Translations under genes and position numbers: made by a program
The notes under the pieces: model-generated
Database searches by the model: none
The model's input: the letters and a program-made list of their open reading frames with translations, nothing else
Told to the model about the DNA's origin: nothing
In this document: in pieces, positions 1 to 6,292 of the stretch
Layout of the letters: every line of letters starts with the position of its first letter
Position numbering within the stretch: position 1 is the stretch's first letter
From: Chloroflexota bacterium
GTDB taxonomy: Bacteria > Chloroflexota > Dehalococcoidia > Lucifugimonadales > UBA3495
Direction of reading: 5' to 3'
NCBI GenBank assembly: GCA_009840135.1
Contig: VXOH01000160.1
Span: forward strand, 1 to 33,952
Length of the DNA: 33,952 nt

Positions 1-18
1 GGAGCGAAGTTTACTTGC

Positions 19-99
19 TTAAGGTGCTCCGCAGTTAAAATGCGATTGCCCTGTCAAGCGGGTGGTGGGTTTGGTGGCGGGCTTGGCGGTGGTGGTCAT
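19..99 (-). CDS. small Thr/Lys/Pro-rich ORF of 26 codons, possibly a frameshifted gene start
   Basis: An ATG at 99 on the minus strand is preceded by a strong AGGAGG ribosome site six bases upstream, and the reading frame closes at a TAA at 19-21 after 26 codons (MTTTAKPATK at its start). I do not recognise a family. In another frame the last 45 bases to the window edge read ILTAEHLKQVNFA, which looks more like real protein than the in-frame end, so this may be the start of a longer leftward gene with a frameshift, cut by the window edge. The good ribosome site argues for translation; length and composition do not help. Low certainty. Confidence 0.25.
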   Translation of the reverse strand: MTTTAKPATKPTTRLTGQSHFNCGAP

Positions 100-111
100 G
101 GAAATCCTCCT

Positions 112-135
112 GAGTTAAAAGTTAGAAGTTAAAAG
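112..135. repeat. AT-rich repeat flanking the four-helix-bundle gene (left copy)
   Basis: GAGTTAAAAGTTAGAAGTTA and four more bases form an AT-rich, internally repeated stretch (TTAAAAGT/TTAGAAGT units). A related sequence, ACTTTTAACTGAG, lies in inverted orientation at 555-567, so the four-helix-bundle gene sits between two inverted copies. This may mark the boundaries of an inserted cassette. The similarity is short and could be chance. Confidence 0.35.
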
Positions 136-150
136 ATGCTTGCCTATCAC

Positions 151-528
151 TTATAGCCGAAGTTCCTTTTTCCCCGTTCCCTTTGCTGTCTTTTGCACAG
201 CGCCCAAGAGACGGCACAGTTCCAGCGCCTCAGGATAAATACTGTTGAATTCGGATTCGGAGAGATAATCGGTGTCTTTCAGAAGGCGCAACCAGTAAGC
301 CGTTTCCCTGGATTCCTTGTAGGCGATTGCTAACTTGCTGAAAAAATCAGCTCTAGATTGTCCTCCAATTCCTTCTTCGACATTAGCGCCAATGCTCGTC
401 CCAGAGCGTAACAGTTGTCTCGAAAGGGTGTATTCCTTTTTTTCGGTTGACAAGTATTGATAGAGCCGAACAACTCGGACGGCAAAGGCATAACTCTTGA
501 CCTGGATCAAGTTATCGTCCCTTACCAT
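151..528 (-). CDS. four-helix-bundle protein, 23S rRNA intervening-sequence (S23/IVP) family
   Basis: About 125 residues, the usual size for this family. The all-helical pattern is clear: an N-terminal helix with the family-typical SYAFAVRVVRLYQYL segment, the turn LLRSGTSIGANVEEG (nearly invariant: R-S-x-S-I-x-A-N-x-x-E-G), then the SKLAIAYKESRETAYWL helix and a C-terminal helix around EALELCRLLGA. Family members were first seen encoded inside 23S rRNA intervening sequences but are common as stand-alone genes; they form pentameric four-helix bundles of unknown biochemical role. I place the start at ATG 528; a TTG at 540 is in frame but has no better ribosome site. It lies 30 bases downstream of the 2H-like gene in the same direction, and AT-rich inverted repeats flank it, which suggests insertion as a unit. 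Family call is firm; function is unknown. Confidence 0.9.
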   Translation of the reverse strand: MVRDDNLIQVKSYAFAVRVVRLYQYLSTEKKEYTLSRQLLRSGTSIGANVEEGIGGQSRADFFSKLAIAYKESRETAYWLRLLKDTDYLSESEFNSIYPEALELCRLLGAVQKTAKGTGKKELRL

Positions 529-558
529 TTCCGTCCCCAATTTCTAAGTTTCTCACTT

Positions 559-1188
559 TTAACTGAGCTCAAACGCGTTTACAATCTGCCAGCTCAAGTC
601 GGCTGCCCAGCTGCCCCCACTCCAGTCCTCGCCTGCTGCGGCGGACTCGTAACGGAAGAGGGTAAGCTCAGAGAGGGCGACCCGGCCGGGAAGTTGCAGC
701 CCGTTTACGACACCCTCGGCAAAGCGGACAGCGCTCTGAAAAACCTGTTCAGGAAGGCCCGAATGTTGCAGCAGGGCGAAGTTGAGGGGGACCAGTTTAC
801 CTCCCAGCGTCAGGTTCAGGCGACTCAATACCTCGGTGACCTCGCCCTGAAGCAGGTCAGCGGACCGGGGCTCCGAGATTGCGTTGCTGCCGCCATCAAA
901 GGGCACATATATACTTCCCTCCTCCTGTCCAAAAGCCAGGAGCCCCGTACGTACCAGGAAGGACTCCGTGTACTCGCTCCGAAAGTCATCTGCTACCTTT
1001 TCTAAAGCAGCGGCCAGGGCTGGGACTTCTTCCTCCGGGCAGGGGAAGTAGCCGGTCAGGGGCAGATGGACCGAGTGCATTTCGGCAGCCCAGCATCCGT
1101 ACTGGCTGCAGATTACCTGCCGGGCCCGGTGCAAACTGGCAGTAAAGCCGGGTTCAAGGATTAGCGATACTCCATACCTGATGGACAA
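559..1188 (-). CDS. 2H phosphoesterase / 2'-5' RNA ligase-like protein with degenerate second motif
   Basis: Read from the TTG at 1188, preceded by GGGAG seven bases upstream, the product is about 209 residues and begins SIRYGVSLILEPGF, matching the first strand of the 2H fold. The first catalytic motif is recognisable as HLPLTGYF (H-x-x-L-T-G). The place where a second His-x-Thr is expected reads VPLNFALL, so the second histidine appears to be missing. The end (LSELTLFRYES ... WQIVNAFELS) has the usual terminal strand pattern. Known family members hydrolyse or ligate 2'-5' or cyclic phosphodiesters; with one motif lost, activity is doubtful here. Other in-frame starts exist at GTG 1266 and ATG 1368, but the latter lies inside tRNA-Leu(GAG), which argues against it. 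The family assignment rests on pattern, not close identity. Confidence 0.6.
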   Translation of the reverse strand: MSIRYGVSLILEPGFTASLHRARQVICSQYGCWAAEMHSVHLPLTGYFPCPEEEVPALAAALEKVADDFRSEYTESFLVRTGLLAFGQEEGSIYVPFDGGSNAISEPRSADLLQGEVTEVLSRLNLTLGGKLVPLNFALLQHSGLPEQVFQSAVRFAEGVVNGLQLPGRVALSELTLFRYESAAAGEDWSGGSWAADLSWQIVNAFELS

Positions 1189-1342
1189 AAGAACGCTCCC
1201 ATCCAGGAATGCTTGAATTCTAGGGTTGGGTTTGTTGAGTGTCAACGAACCTTCGAAAGGATTCACAGACCCGCATTCCTGGGCCGGGAGAATATCTTTG
1301 TGTCCATTGTTAAATGTGTTATACTGGGGTCTACGCCGACAG

Positions 1343-1429
1343 GCCGAGGTGGTGGAATTGGTAGACACGCGGTCTTGAGGGGGCCGTGGGCGTAAGCTCG
1401 TGTGGGTTCAAGTCCCGCCCTCGGCACCA
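1343..1429 (+). tRNA. tRNA-Leu (anticodon GAG)
   Basis: The acceptor stem GCCGAGG pairs with CCTCGGC, followed by A and an encoded CCA at 1427-1429. The D-loop AATTGGTAGAC and T-arm GTGGGTTCAAGTCCCGC fit class II tRNA-Leu. The anticodon stem CGGTC/GGCCG encloses TTGAGGG, giving anticodon GAG. A long variable arm (GTGGGCGTAAGCTCGT) is present, as required for tRNA-Leu. Confidence 0.97.
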
Positions 1430-1493
1430 GACAAGCTGGGAGAGTGAGGCCGCTAATGCGTGTGGAACAGGAATGGTATAGGCCCATCGACTA

Positions 1494-1570
1494 GGCGACG
1501 TAGCCAAGTGGACTAAGGCGGAGGTCTGCAAAACCTCTATTCGGCGGTTCGAATCCGCCCGTCGCCTCCA
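1494..1570 (+). tRNA. tRNA-Cys (anticodon GCA)
   Basis: The acceptor stem GGCGACG pairs with CGTCGCC, with discriminator T and encoded CCA at 1568-1570. The anticodon arm GAGGT-CTGCAAA-ACCTC gives anticodon GCA. The T-arm is GGCGGTTCGAATCCGCC. The U discriminator is the expected identity element for tRNA-Cys. Confidence 0.97.
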
Positions 1571-1633
1571 TCTTCTTTCAGCCCGTTTTGCCGGAACGTT
1601 TCCCTCAAGGTCGGTCGTAGCCTTCACTGTTTG

Positions 1634-1719
1634 GCCGGGGTGGCGGAATGGTAGACGCGGCGGACTTAAAATCCGCTATCTTAATCGATGTGTGGGTTCG
1701 AGTCCCTCCTCCGGCACCA
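1634..1719 (+). tRNA. tRNA-Leu (anticodon UAA)
   Basis: The acceptor stem GCCGGGG pairs with CTCCGGC (one G-T pair), then A and encoded CCA. The anticodon arm GCGGA-CTTAAAA-TCCGC gives UAA, and a long variable arm is present. A truncated tyrosine-integrase gene begins about 150 bases downstream, so the 3' half of this tRNA is a candidate attachment site for a former integrative element. Confidence 0.97.
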
Positions 1720-1871
1720 AATATCTCCTTAACATCCACTGCAATACGCTTCAAAAGCCTCTATTCCAGATACAAAATCGCCACTTTTTTTCTTTATTCG
1801 TCCTGACGCCTCAGATAACTGTCTTTAGAGCAAAGTTACATCTAAAGGCACAATAATGAGGCCAATGGTAC
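1720..1871. other. AT-rich gap between tRNA-Leu(UAA) and the integrase remnant
   Basis: No gene is seen. The stretch is clearly more AT-rich than its surroundings and contains a T-run around 1783-1790. It occupies the position where an integrative element would carry its attL and integrase promoter. I see no second copy of the tRNA 3' end here, so no att site can be confirmed. Confidence 0.4.
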
Positions 1872-2027
1872 ATGGCGAATATCAAGCACGCCCAGCTAAC
1901 CGCAGGAAAGTTGGAAGCGATCACTGCTCCCGGCACGCATGCGGACGGGGAAGGGTTGACCTTGGGGGTGAGAGAGTCCGGGGCAAAATCGTGGGTATTG
2001 CGGGCCACTTTTAGCGGAAAACGCTAA
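1872..2027 (+). pseudogene. tyrosine-integrase N-terminal fragment (DUF4102-type arm-binding domain)
   Basis: An ATG at 1872 opens a 51-codon frame that begins MANIKHAQLTAGKLEAI and continues with THADGEGLTLGVRESGAKSW and VLRATFSGKR before a TAA. This is the signature of the N-terminal domain of P4/prophage-type tyrosine integrases (L-T-x, then D-G-x-G-L-x-L-x-V, G-x-K-S-W-x-x-R, G-K-R). A full integrase is about 400 residues; the core-binding and catalytic domains are absent. The break at 2024-2034 coincides with the inner end of an IS5-family fragment, so insertion and deletion most likely removed the rest. Its place 150 bases after a tRNA-Leu, reading away from it, is typical of integrases whose element used the tRNA as attachment site. 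Confidence 0.8.
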
Positions 2028-2389
2028 AATATATGGGACCGACCCACAGCCTCACTTTGGCCCCCCTTACCGCACACCGCCTGCTGGTGAGTTCGGACTA
2101 TGGTGGAATCAATCATCACGTACCGGTTGTCCGGATCATCCAGCAACACCTGAAAGACCTTCTTCCAGATACCCGCCTTGGCCCAGCGGGTGTATCGTTT
2201 GTGGACACTCTTCCACTTGCCGTGCTCTTCCGGCAGGTCTTTCCATTCCGCCCCGCTGCGAAGCACCCAGAGAACCCCATCCACAAACAGGCGGTTGTCC
2301 TTGGCCGTTACCCCCACCGAATCGGGCCGACCAGGCAGAAATCCTTCAATCTGTTTCCACTGACCATCGCTAATCTGCCGCCCATCCAT
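2024..2389 (-). pseudogene. IS5-family transposase, N-terminal fragment
   Basis: From ATG 2389, which has GGAGGGG seven bases upstream, the frame reads MDGRQISDGQWKQIEGFLPG and then VDGVLWVLRSGAEWKDLPE, HKRYTRWAKAGIWKKVF and YVMIDSTIVRTHQQA. This is the standard front of IS5-family (DDE) transposases: the helix-turn-helix-like DUF4096 domain and the first catalytic Asp in MIDST. It follows the family through GRS (expected to continue GRSRGG) and then runs into unrelated sequence (HIF, stop), which belongs to the integrase region. The second catalytic Asp, the Glu and the 3' terminal repeat are missing, so it cannot transpose. About 120 residues remain of a protein near 250. Some IS5 members make this part as a separate OrfA, but the break lies at the integrase junction, not at a frameshift site. 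Confidence 0.85.
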
Positions 2390-2478
2390 CGTCTTACCCC
2401 TCCACCACACTGGCCTTCTTGCCCCTGTATCCCACTGATATAAACCTGTCTTCTCCCTACCTACAGCCGGCCCAATAA

Positions 2479-3114
<636 letters not shown>

Positions 3115-3470
3115 CATTCAAGACAGTTGCAGCACCACTACTCAAACCAGAAGCATGTTCCACGCCCCAACTTCAAGGTAAAAGACCCTGGCCACCTCCG
3201 GCGGGATCTCTTACGAAACTGGGTTGATCGGGGTATACTTGTCGACTTTGCCTAGATTTTCGTTAAGTTACACTACATCACACTAAAGTGATATTAAAGT
3301 TACACAAAAGGCAATATCGACATGGCAAAATAGTTAGCGCCACTATCCGCCAAAAGGAACATCAATGGATGGCCGTTGGCCGTCTATATACCGAAGCTCA
3401 CAAGAGACACGCCGCCGGCAACACTGCCTTTGCTGCAACGGGAAAATGCCGCCGCAGGTGATGGGATGGA
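3115..3470 (+). other. non-coding gap before the surface-protein block
   Basis: I see no gene. The first 100 bases are probably IS110-flanking sequence. The middle (3240-3330) is AT-rich in an otherwise GC-rich region and carries repeated and palindromic elements described separately. The last 100 bases lead into the first FN3 gene. As the only long AT-rich gap before eleven co-directional genes, it is the best place for the main promoter, though I see no convincing -35/-10 pair. Confidence 0.4.
3263..3305 (+). promoter_or_regulatory. direct repeats AAGTTACAC around palindrome CACTAAAGTG (candidate operator)
   Basis: AAGTTACAC occurs at 3265-3273 and again at 3297-3305, 32 bases apart start to start, close to three helical turns. 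Between them lies CACTAAAGTG (3281-3290), whose arms CACT/AGTG are complementary. The spacing would place both direct repeats on the same face of the helix, as for a cooperative regulator. The element is in the AT-rich gap ahead of the surface-protein block. No regulator gene is in the window, so the operator reading is inference. Confidence 0.4.
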
Positions 3471-6011
3471 GTGATGAAGGCACCACGCTCAGTAACCGAA
3501 CCGCTTTCCATTGCCAACTGGCCCCGGGTCTGTGCGCTGGCCCTAGCCGTCGTCCTGGCCATAGTTTTCATGATCGGCCTCTTCACCACCGCCATTTCCC
3601 GGGCCGACGGTCCCCCCGACCTGGGCGGGGCCTTCACCCTGCCCTTCAAGCTGGAGCAGGGACGGCCTCCCCCGGCCAGGGCTTCCTCCGTGCCGCGCCA
3701 GCCGGACTCGCTGACGACACCCACGCCTACGCCGACACCCGGCGGAACACCCGCGCCGGCGAAGCCCGACGCGCCGACCGGTGTCAACGCCTACCCCCTT
3801 TCGTACAGCCTCATCGAGGTTGAATGGGACGAACACAAGGGGAATGTGGACGGTTTTGAACTCCAGGTATCGCCGGATGGCAGCGATGGTTCCTGGCAAC
3901 TGCTGGCCGGCAAGGCGCGGCTTAAGGACCCGGGGGGGCGGCTGTACAACTGGTACCAGCACCGCGGGCTGGGGGGCCACCAGGCCAGGCACTACCGGGT
4001 ACGGGCGACAAACGGCAACGCCCGGAGTGAATGGAGTTCATCGGCCTCCGCCACCACCCTTTCTACCGGCAGGCCCAGGATGTCGGTGGCGGCCCTGGAC
4101 GAGTTCAACCTGAAAATCTCATGGCAAATGCCCCGCGCCTTTGCCGAGGTAACCGGCTGGGAACTGGAGGTAACGACGGATGCGCCGGAGCCCACGACCG
4201 TCACCTACATTTTGCCCCTGGACAGGCCGGGTGGCTACCTTGTCCGGCAGCCCAGGCAGCAGAGCAACCGGCAATGGACCCGGCTGGCCACGCCGGCGGT
4301 GGGAGATCGAAGTTACACCCACAGCGGATTGCAGCCCAGCGACAAGAGGTACTATCGCATCCGGGCGGTGACCGACGAAGGCACGGCCTCATGGTCCGGT
4401 GGCGTTGACCACGGCACCACTCTTAAGACCACCCGTCCGGCGGCGCCCAGGCTTGTCGTAGAGGCCAACGGAGCAACGGAGGTAGTCCTGACCTGGACCG
4501 AGCCGGCCGACCGGGGCTACCCGATAACCGGGTACGAATGGCAGGAATCGGCGGACGGCAGGGAATGGACGGACCTTGGCTCCGGCTCGGCCGACCAGAC
4601 CAAGGCAACCATCAATATAGGGGAGACCGGAGCATTCCGGTATTACCGGGTCCGCGCCCAGAATGTCCGGGGCTCCGGCGCCTGGTCGCATGCTGCCAGC
4701 CTCCCTCTCGGTGAGGGCACGGCCAGCAGGCCTGAGTCACTGAAAGCCACGGGTGTTGGAGATACATGGGTGGACCTGGAGTGGGGCCCGGCGATAGTAG
4801 GGGATTCGCCCATCACAGGCTACCACGTGCAGTGGAAGAAGGGTGGCTACGATGGAACGGGTTGGACCAATATCGGCGCCACCGGCCCATTGGAACTGAC
4901 CCTGCGGGATACCGACCTGGAGCCCGGCGTGTGGCACTCCTACCGGGTGGCGGCCCGCGACCAGGAGGGACTGGGGCCGTGGACGTTTCAGCAGGTTTCC
5001 GTGAAGACGGTGGTTGCCCCTCCGTCGGCGCCCACGCTCACCGCCCAGGCCCAAGTACGCGACAGTGGCCCACACGCGCCTGCCGCGGGACGATACCAGG
5101 TCTGGATAAAACTGAGCTGGACCGAGCCCAGGGACGGGGGTTCACCTCCATTCTCATACGAGATAGAGAGGTCGCCCAACGGCGACGGTGACTGGAAGGA
5201 ACTCTCCTTTGTGCGCACGGGAAAGGTCTCCACGGAAGACCACGGCGTGGGTTTCGGCTGGACCATGTACTACCGCGTCAAGGCGCGCAACAAGGCCGGC
5301 GGCGGGCCCTGGTCCAATGTGGCCAGCGCCACCACCAGGGCGGCGCCGCCATATTATTTGCCTTTCCTAAAACCTGAGGACATAGGTGAAGACCAAATCG
5401 AAATCGGCTGGAAGCCGCCGGATAACGACGGCGGCAGCCCGGTCACCGGCTATGAAATCCAGGCATCCACCGGGGGCTACAGCGATGATTCCAAATTTTC
5501 AACCGTGGCCAGGCCATCAGCCTCCGCCAGTACCTACATTCACCGGAATTTGAAGCCCGATACTCGGTATTGCTACCGCTACCGGGCGAAAAATTCGGTC
5601 GGCTGGAGCGATTGGCAGCGGGGCACCGCGGCGGGCAAAGACCATTGTTTCCATACAGACGCAATGGCGCCCGTGGCGCCGGCGACGCCCAGCATCACCG
5701 TTGCAGCCACCACCATCACCGTTGATGGCAGCGAAATTGAGGGGGTAAAGGTGTCGTGGACCCAGCCCGTCAAAAAGGGTGTTACGGTTATCGGTTTTTT
5801 CGTGTCCATTTCCCATGACGAAACCGATTGGCGCGCCGGCGGCAATGCTGGCGCCGACGACGGGAGCTTCACCATTTCCTACGCCGACCTTCGAAATGCC
5901 TATCCGGAGCTTGAGGAACTAACAAAGGTGTATTTCCGTGCTCAGGCATTGGCGTCAGGCGTGGACAGTGCCTGGTCCCCAACCGTAAGCATCGCCATAC
6001 CCGATGAATGA
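3471..6011 (+). CDS. secreted protein with seven fibronectin type III domains (FN3 array member 1)
   Basis: 846 residues from GTG 3471 (ATG 3474 equally possible; purine-rich GGGATGGAG lies just upstream). Residues 18-41 form a hydrophobic signal/anchor segment with likely cleavage after A45 in AISRA-DGPP. Residues 46-80 are the block-wide leader motif (GPPDLG, FTLPF, LEQGRP), then a TPTPTPTP linker to about 97. Seven FN3 domains follow at about 98-198, 200-318, 320-416, 419-513, 516-623, 625-730 and 733-844, with the recurring signs ITGYxxQ, SYTHSGL, YYRVRA and GPWSN. FN3 repeats in bacterial surface proteins usually act as rigid spacers or bind glycans and proteins. There is no catalytic domain, C-terminal membrane helix or LPXTG. 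Its 5' region differs from the six following array genes, so it is either the founder or was inserted separately. Confidence 0.9.
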   Translation: MMKAPRSVTEPLSIANWPRVCALALAVVLAIVFMIGLFTTAISRADGPPDLGGAFTLPFKLEQGRPPPARASSVPRQPDSLTTPTPTPTPGGTPAPAKPDAPTGVNAYPLSYSLIEVEWDEHKGNVDGFELQVSPDGSDGSWQLLAGKARLKDPGGRLYNWYQHRGLGGHQARHYRVRATNGNARSEWSSSASATTLSTGRPRMSVAALDEFNLKISWQMPRAFAEVTGWELEVTTDAPEPTTVTYILPLDRPGGYLVRQPRQQSNRQWTRLATPAVGDRSYTHSGLQPSDKRYYRIRAVTDEGTASWSGGVDHGTTLKTTRPAAPRLVVEANGATEVVLTWTEPADRGYPITGYEWQESADGREWTDLGSGSADQTKATINIGETGAFRYYRVRAQNVRGSGAWSHAASLPLGEGTASRPESLKATGVGDTWVDLEWGPAIVGDSPITGYHVQWKKGGYDGTGWTNIGATGPLELTLRDTDLEPGVWHSYRVAARDQEGLGPWTFQQVSVKTVVAPPSAPTLTAQAQVRDSGPHAPAAGRYQVWIKLSWTEPRDGGSPPFSYEIERSPNGDGDWKELSFVRTGKVSTEDHGVGFGWTMYYRVKARNKAGGGPWSNVASATTRAAPPYYLPFLKPEDIGEDQIEIGWKPPDNDGGSPVTGYEIQASTGGYSDDSKFSTVARPSASASTYIHRNLKPDTRYCYRYRAKNSVGWSDWQRGTAAGKDHCFHTDAMAPVAPATPSITVAATTITVDGSEIEGVKVSWTQPVKKGVTVIGFFVSISHDETDWRAGGNAGADDGSFTISYADLRNAYPELEELTKVYFRAQALASGVDSAWSPTVSIAIPDE

Positions 6012-6097
6012 CGATGGGATTTCTGAGCAAGTCCCCTCTCCCGCTGCTGACAGGGGCATGTATTTGGGTAGTTCAGGTACGTTTGCGGCTTCATTAG

Positions 6098-6200
6098 CCC
6101 CTTCCCCCTTGATGGGGGAAGGTTGGGATGGGGGTGAATGTAAAACCGGTATGGAAGAGATCACCCCCACCCTAACCCTCCCCCATCAAGGGGGAGGGGA
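6098..6200. repeat. 40-bp inverted repeat pair with nested 9-bp hairpins
   Basis: The left arm (6098-6137) and right arm (6161-6200) are reverse complements at 35 of 40 positions by my alignment, separated by 23 bases. Each arm is itself a hairpin, C-rich stem, TTGAT or ATCAA loop, G-rich stem. A further single copy of the arm lies at 33899-33926. The pair can form either two small hairpins or one long cruciform. It resembles a dispersed palindromic repeat present in two opposite orientations; the GC-rich stem lacks a T-run, so simple intrinsic termination is uncertain. Confidence 0.75.
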
Positions 6201-6221
6201 TACCTGCATACCCATGTCAGG

Positions 6222-6252
6222 TCTCCCCCTGGGAGAGGGTTAGGGTGAGGGC
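6222..6252 (+). repeat. intergenic palindromic repeat, copy 1
   Basis: A C-rich run followed by GGGAGAGGGTTAGGGTGAGG. The C-rich and G-rich halves are complementary and form a hairpin. Near-identical copies precede the five following array genes and also follow array member 7, always between a stop codon and the next gene. Confidence 0.75.
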
Positions 6253-6271
6253 GTCAGGGTGAAGGGAAAGA

Positions 6272-6292
6272 ATGGCCGGAGGCAAATCTTGA
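6272..6292 (+). promoter_or_regulatory. hexapeptide leader ORF (MAGGKS) overlapping a TTG start, with internal GGAGG
   Basis: ATG-GCC-GGA-GGC-AAA-TCT-TGA. Its TGA overlaps the TTG start of the next gene in the sequence TTGA, and the GGAGG ribosome site of that TTG lies inside the mini-ORF. The same arrangement recurs before four other array genes. Confidence 0.45.

Larger units (their letters stand above)
6012..6288. repeat. repeat-filled gap between array members 1 and 2
   Basis: No gene is seen in these 277 bases. They contain a degenerate copy of the palindromic repeat near 6030-6056, a long inverted pair at 6098-6200 and a full intergenic repeat at 6222-6252, then the shared 5' module of the next gene. 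The concentration of stable hairpins between co-directional genes would favour partial termination or mRNA processing here. Confidence 0.6.

Noticed and set aside
457-1005. Plus-strand frame of 182 residues opposite the 2H-like gene
   Set aside because: No ribosome site and no family likeness; the minus-strand frame has motif support.
1263-1627. Minus-strand frames (74 and 98 residues) across the tRNA cluster
   Set aside because: They are antisense to tRNA genes; strings such as RRRADSNRRIEV are the familiar artefact of translating tRNA complements.
1811-2008. Minus-strand frame of 65 residues
   Set aside because: The plus strand here encodes a recognisable integrase N-terminus; the minus frame has no family features.
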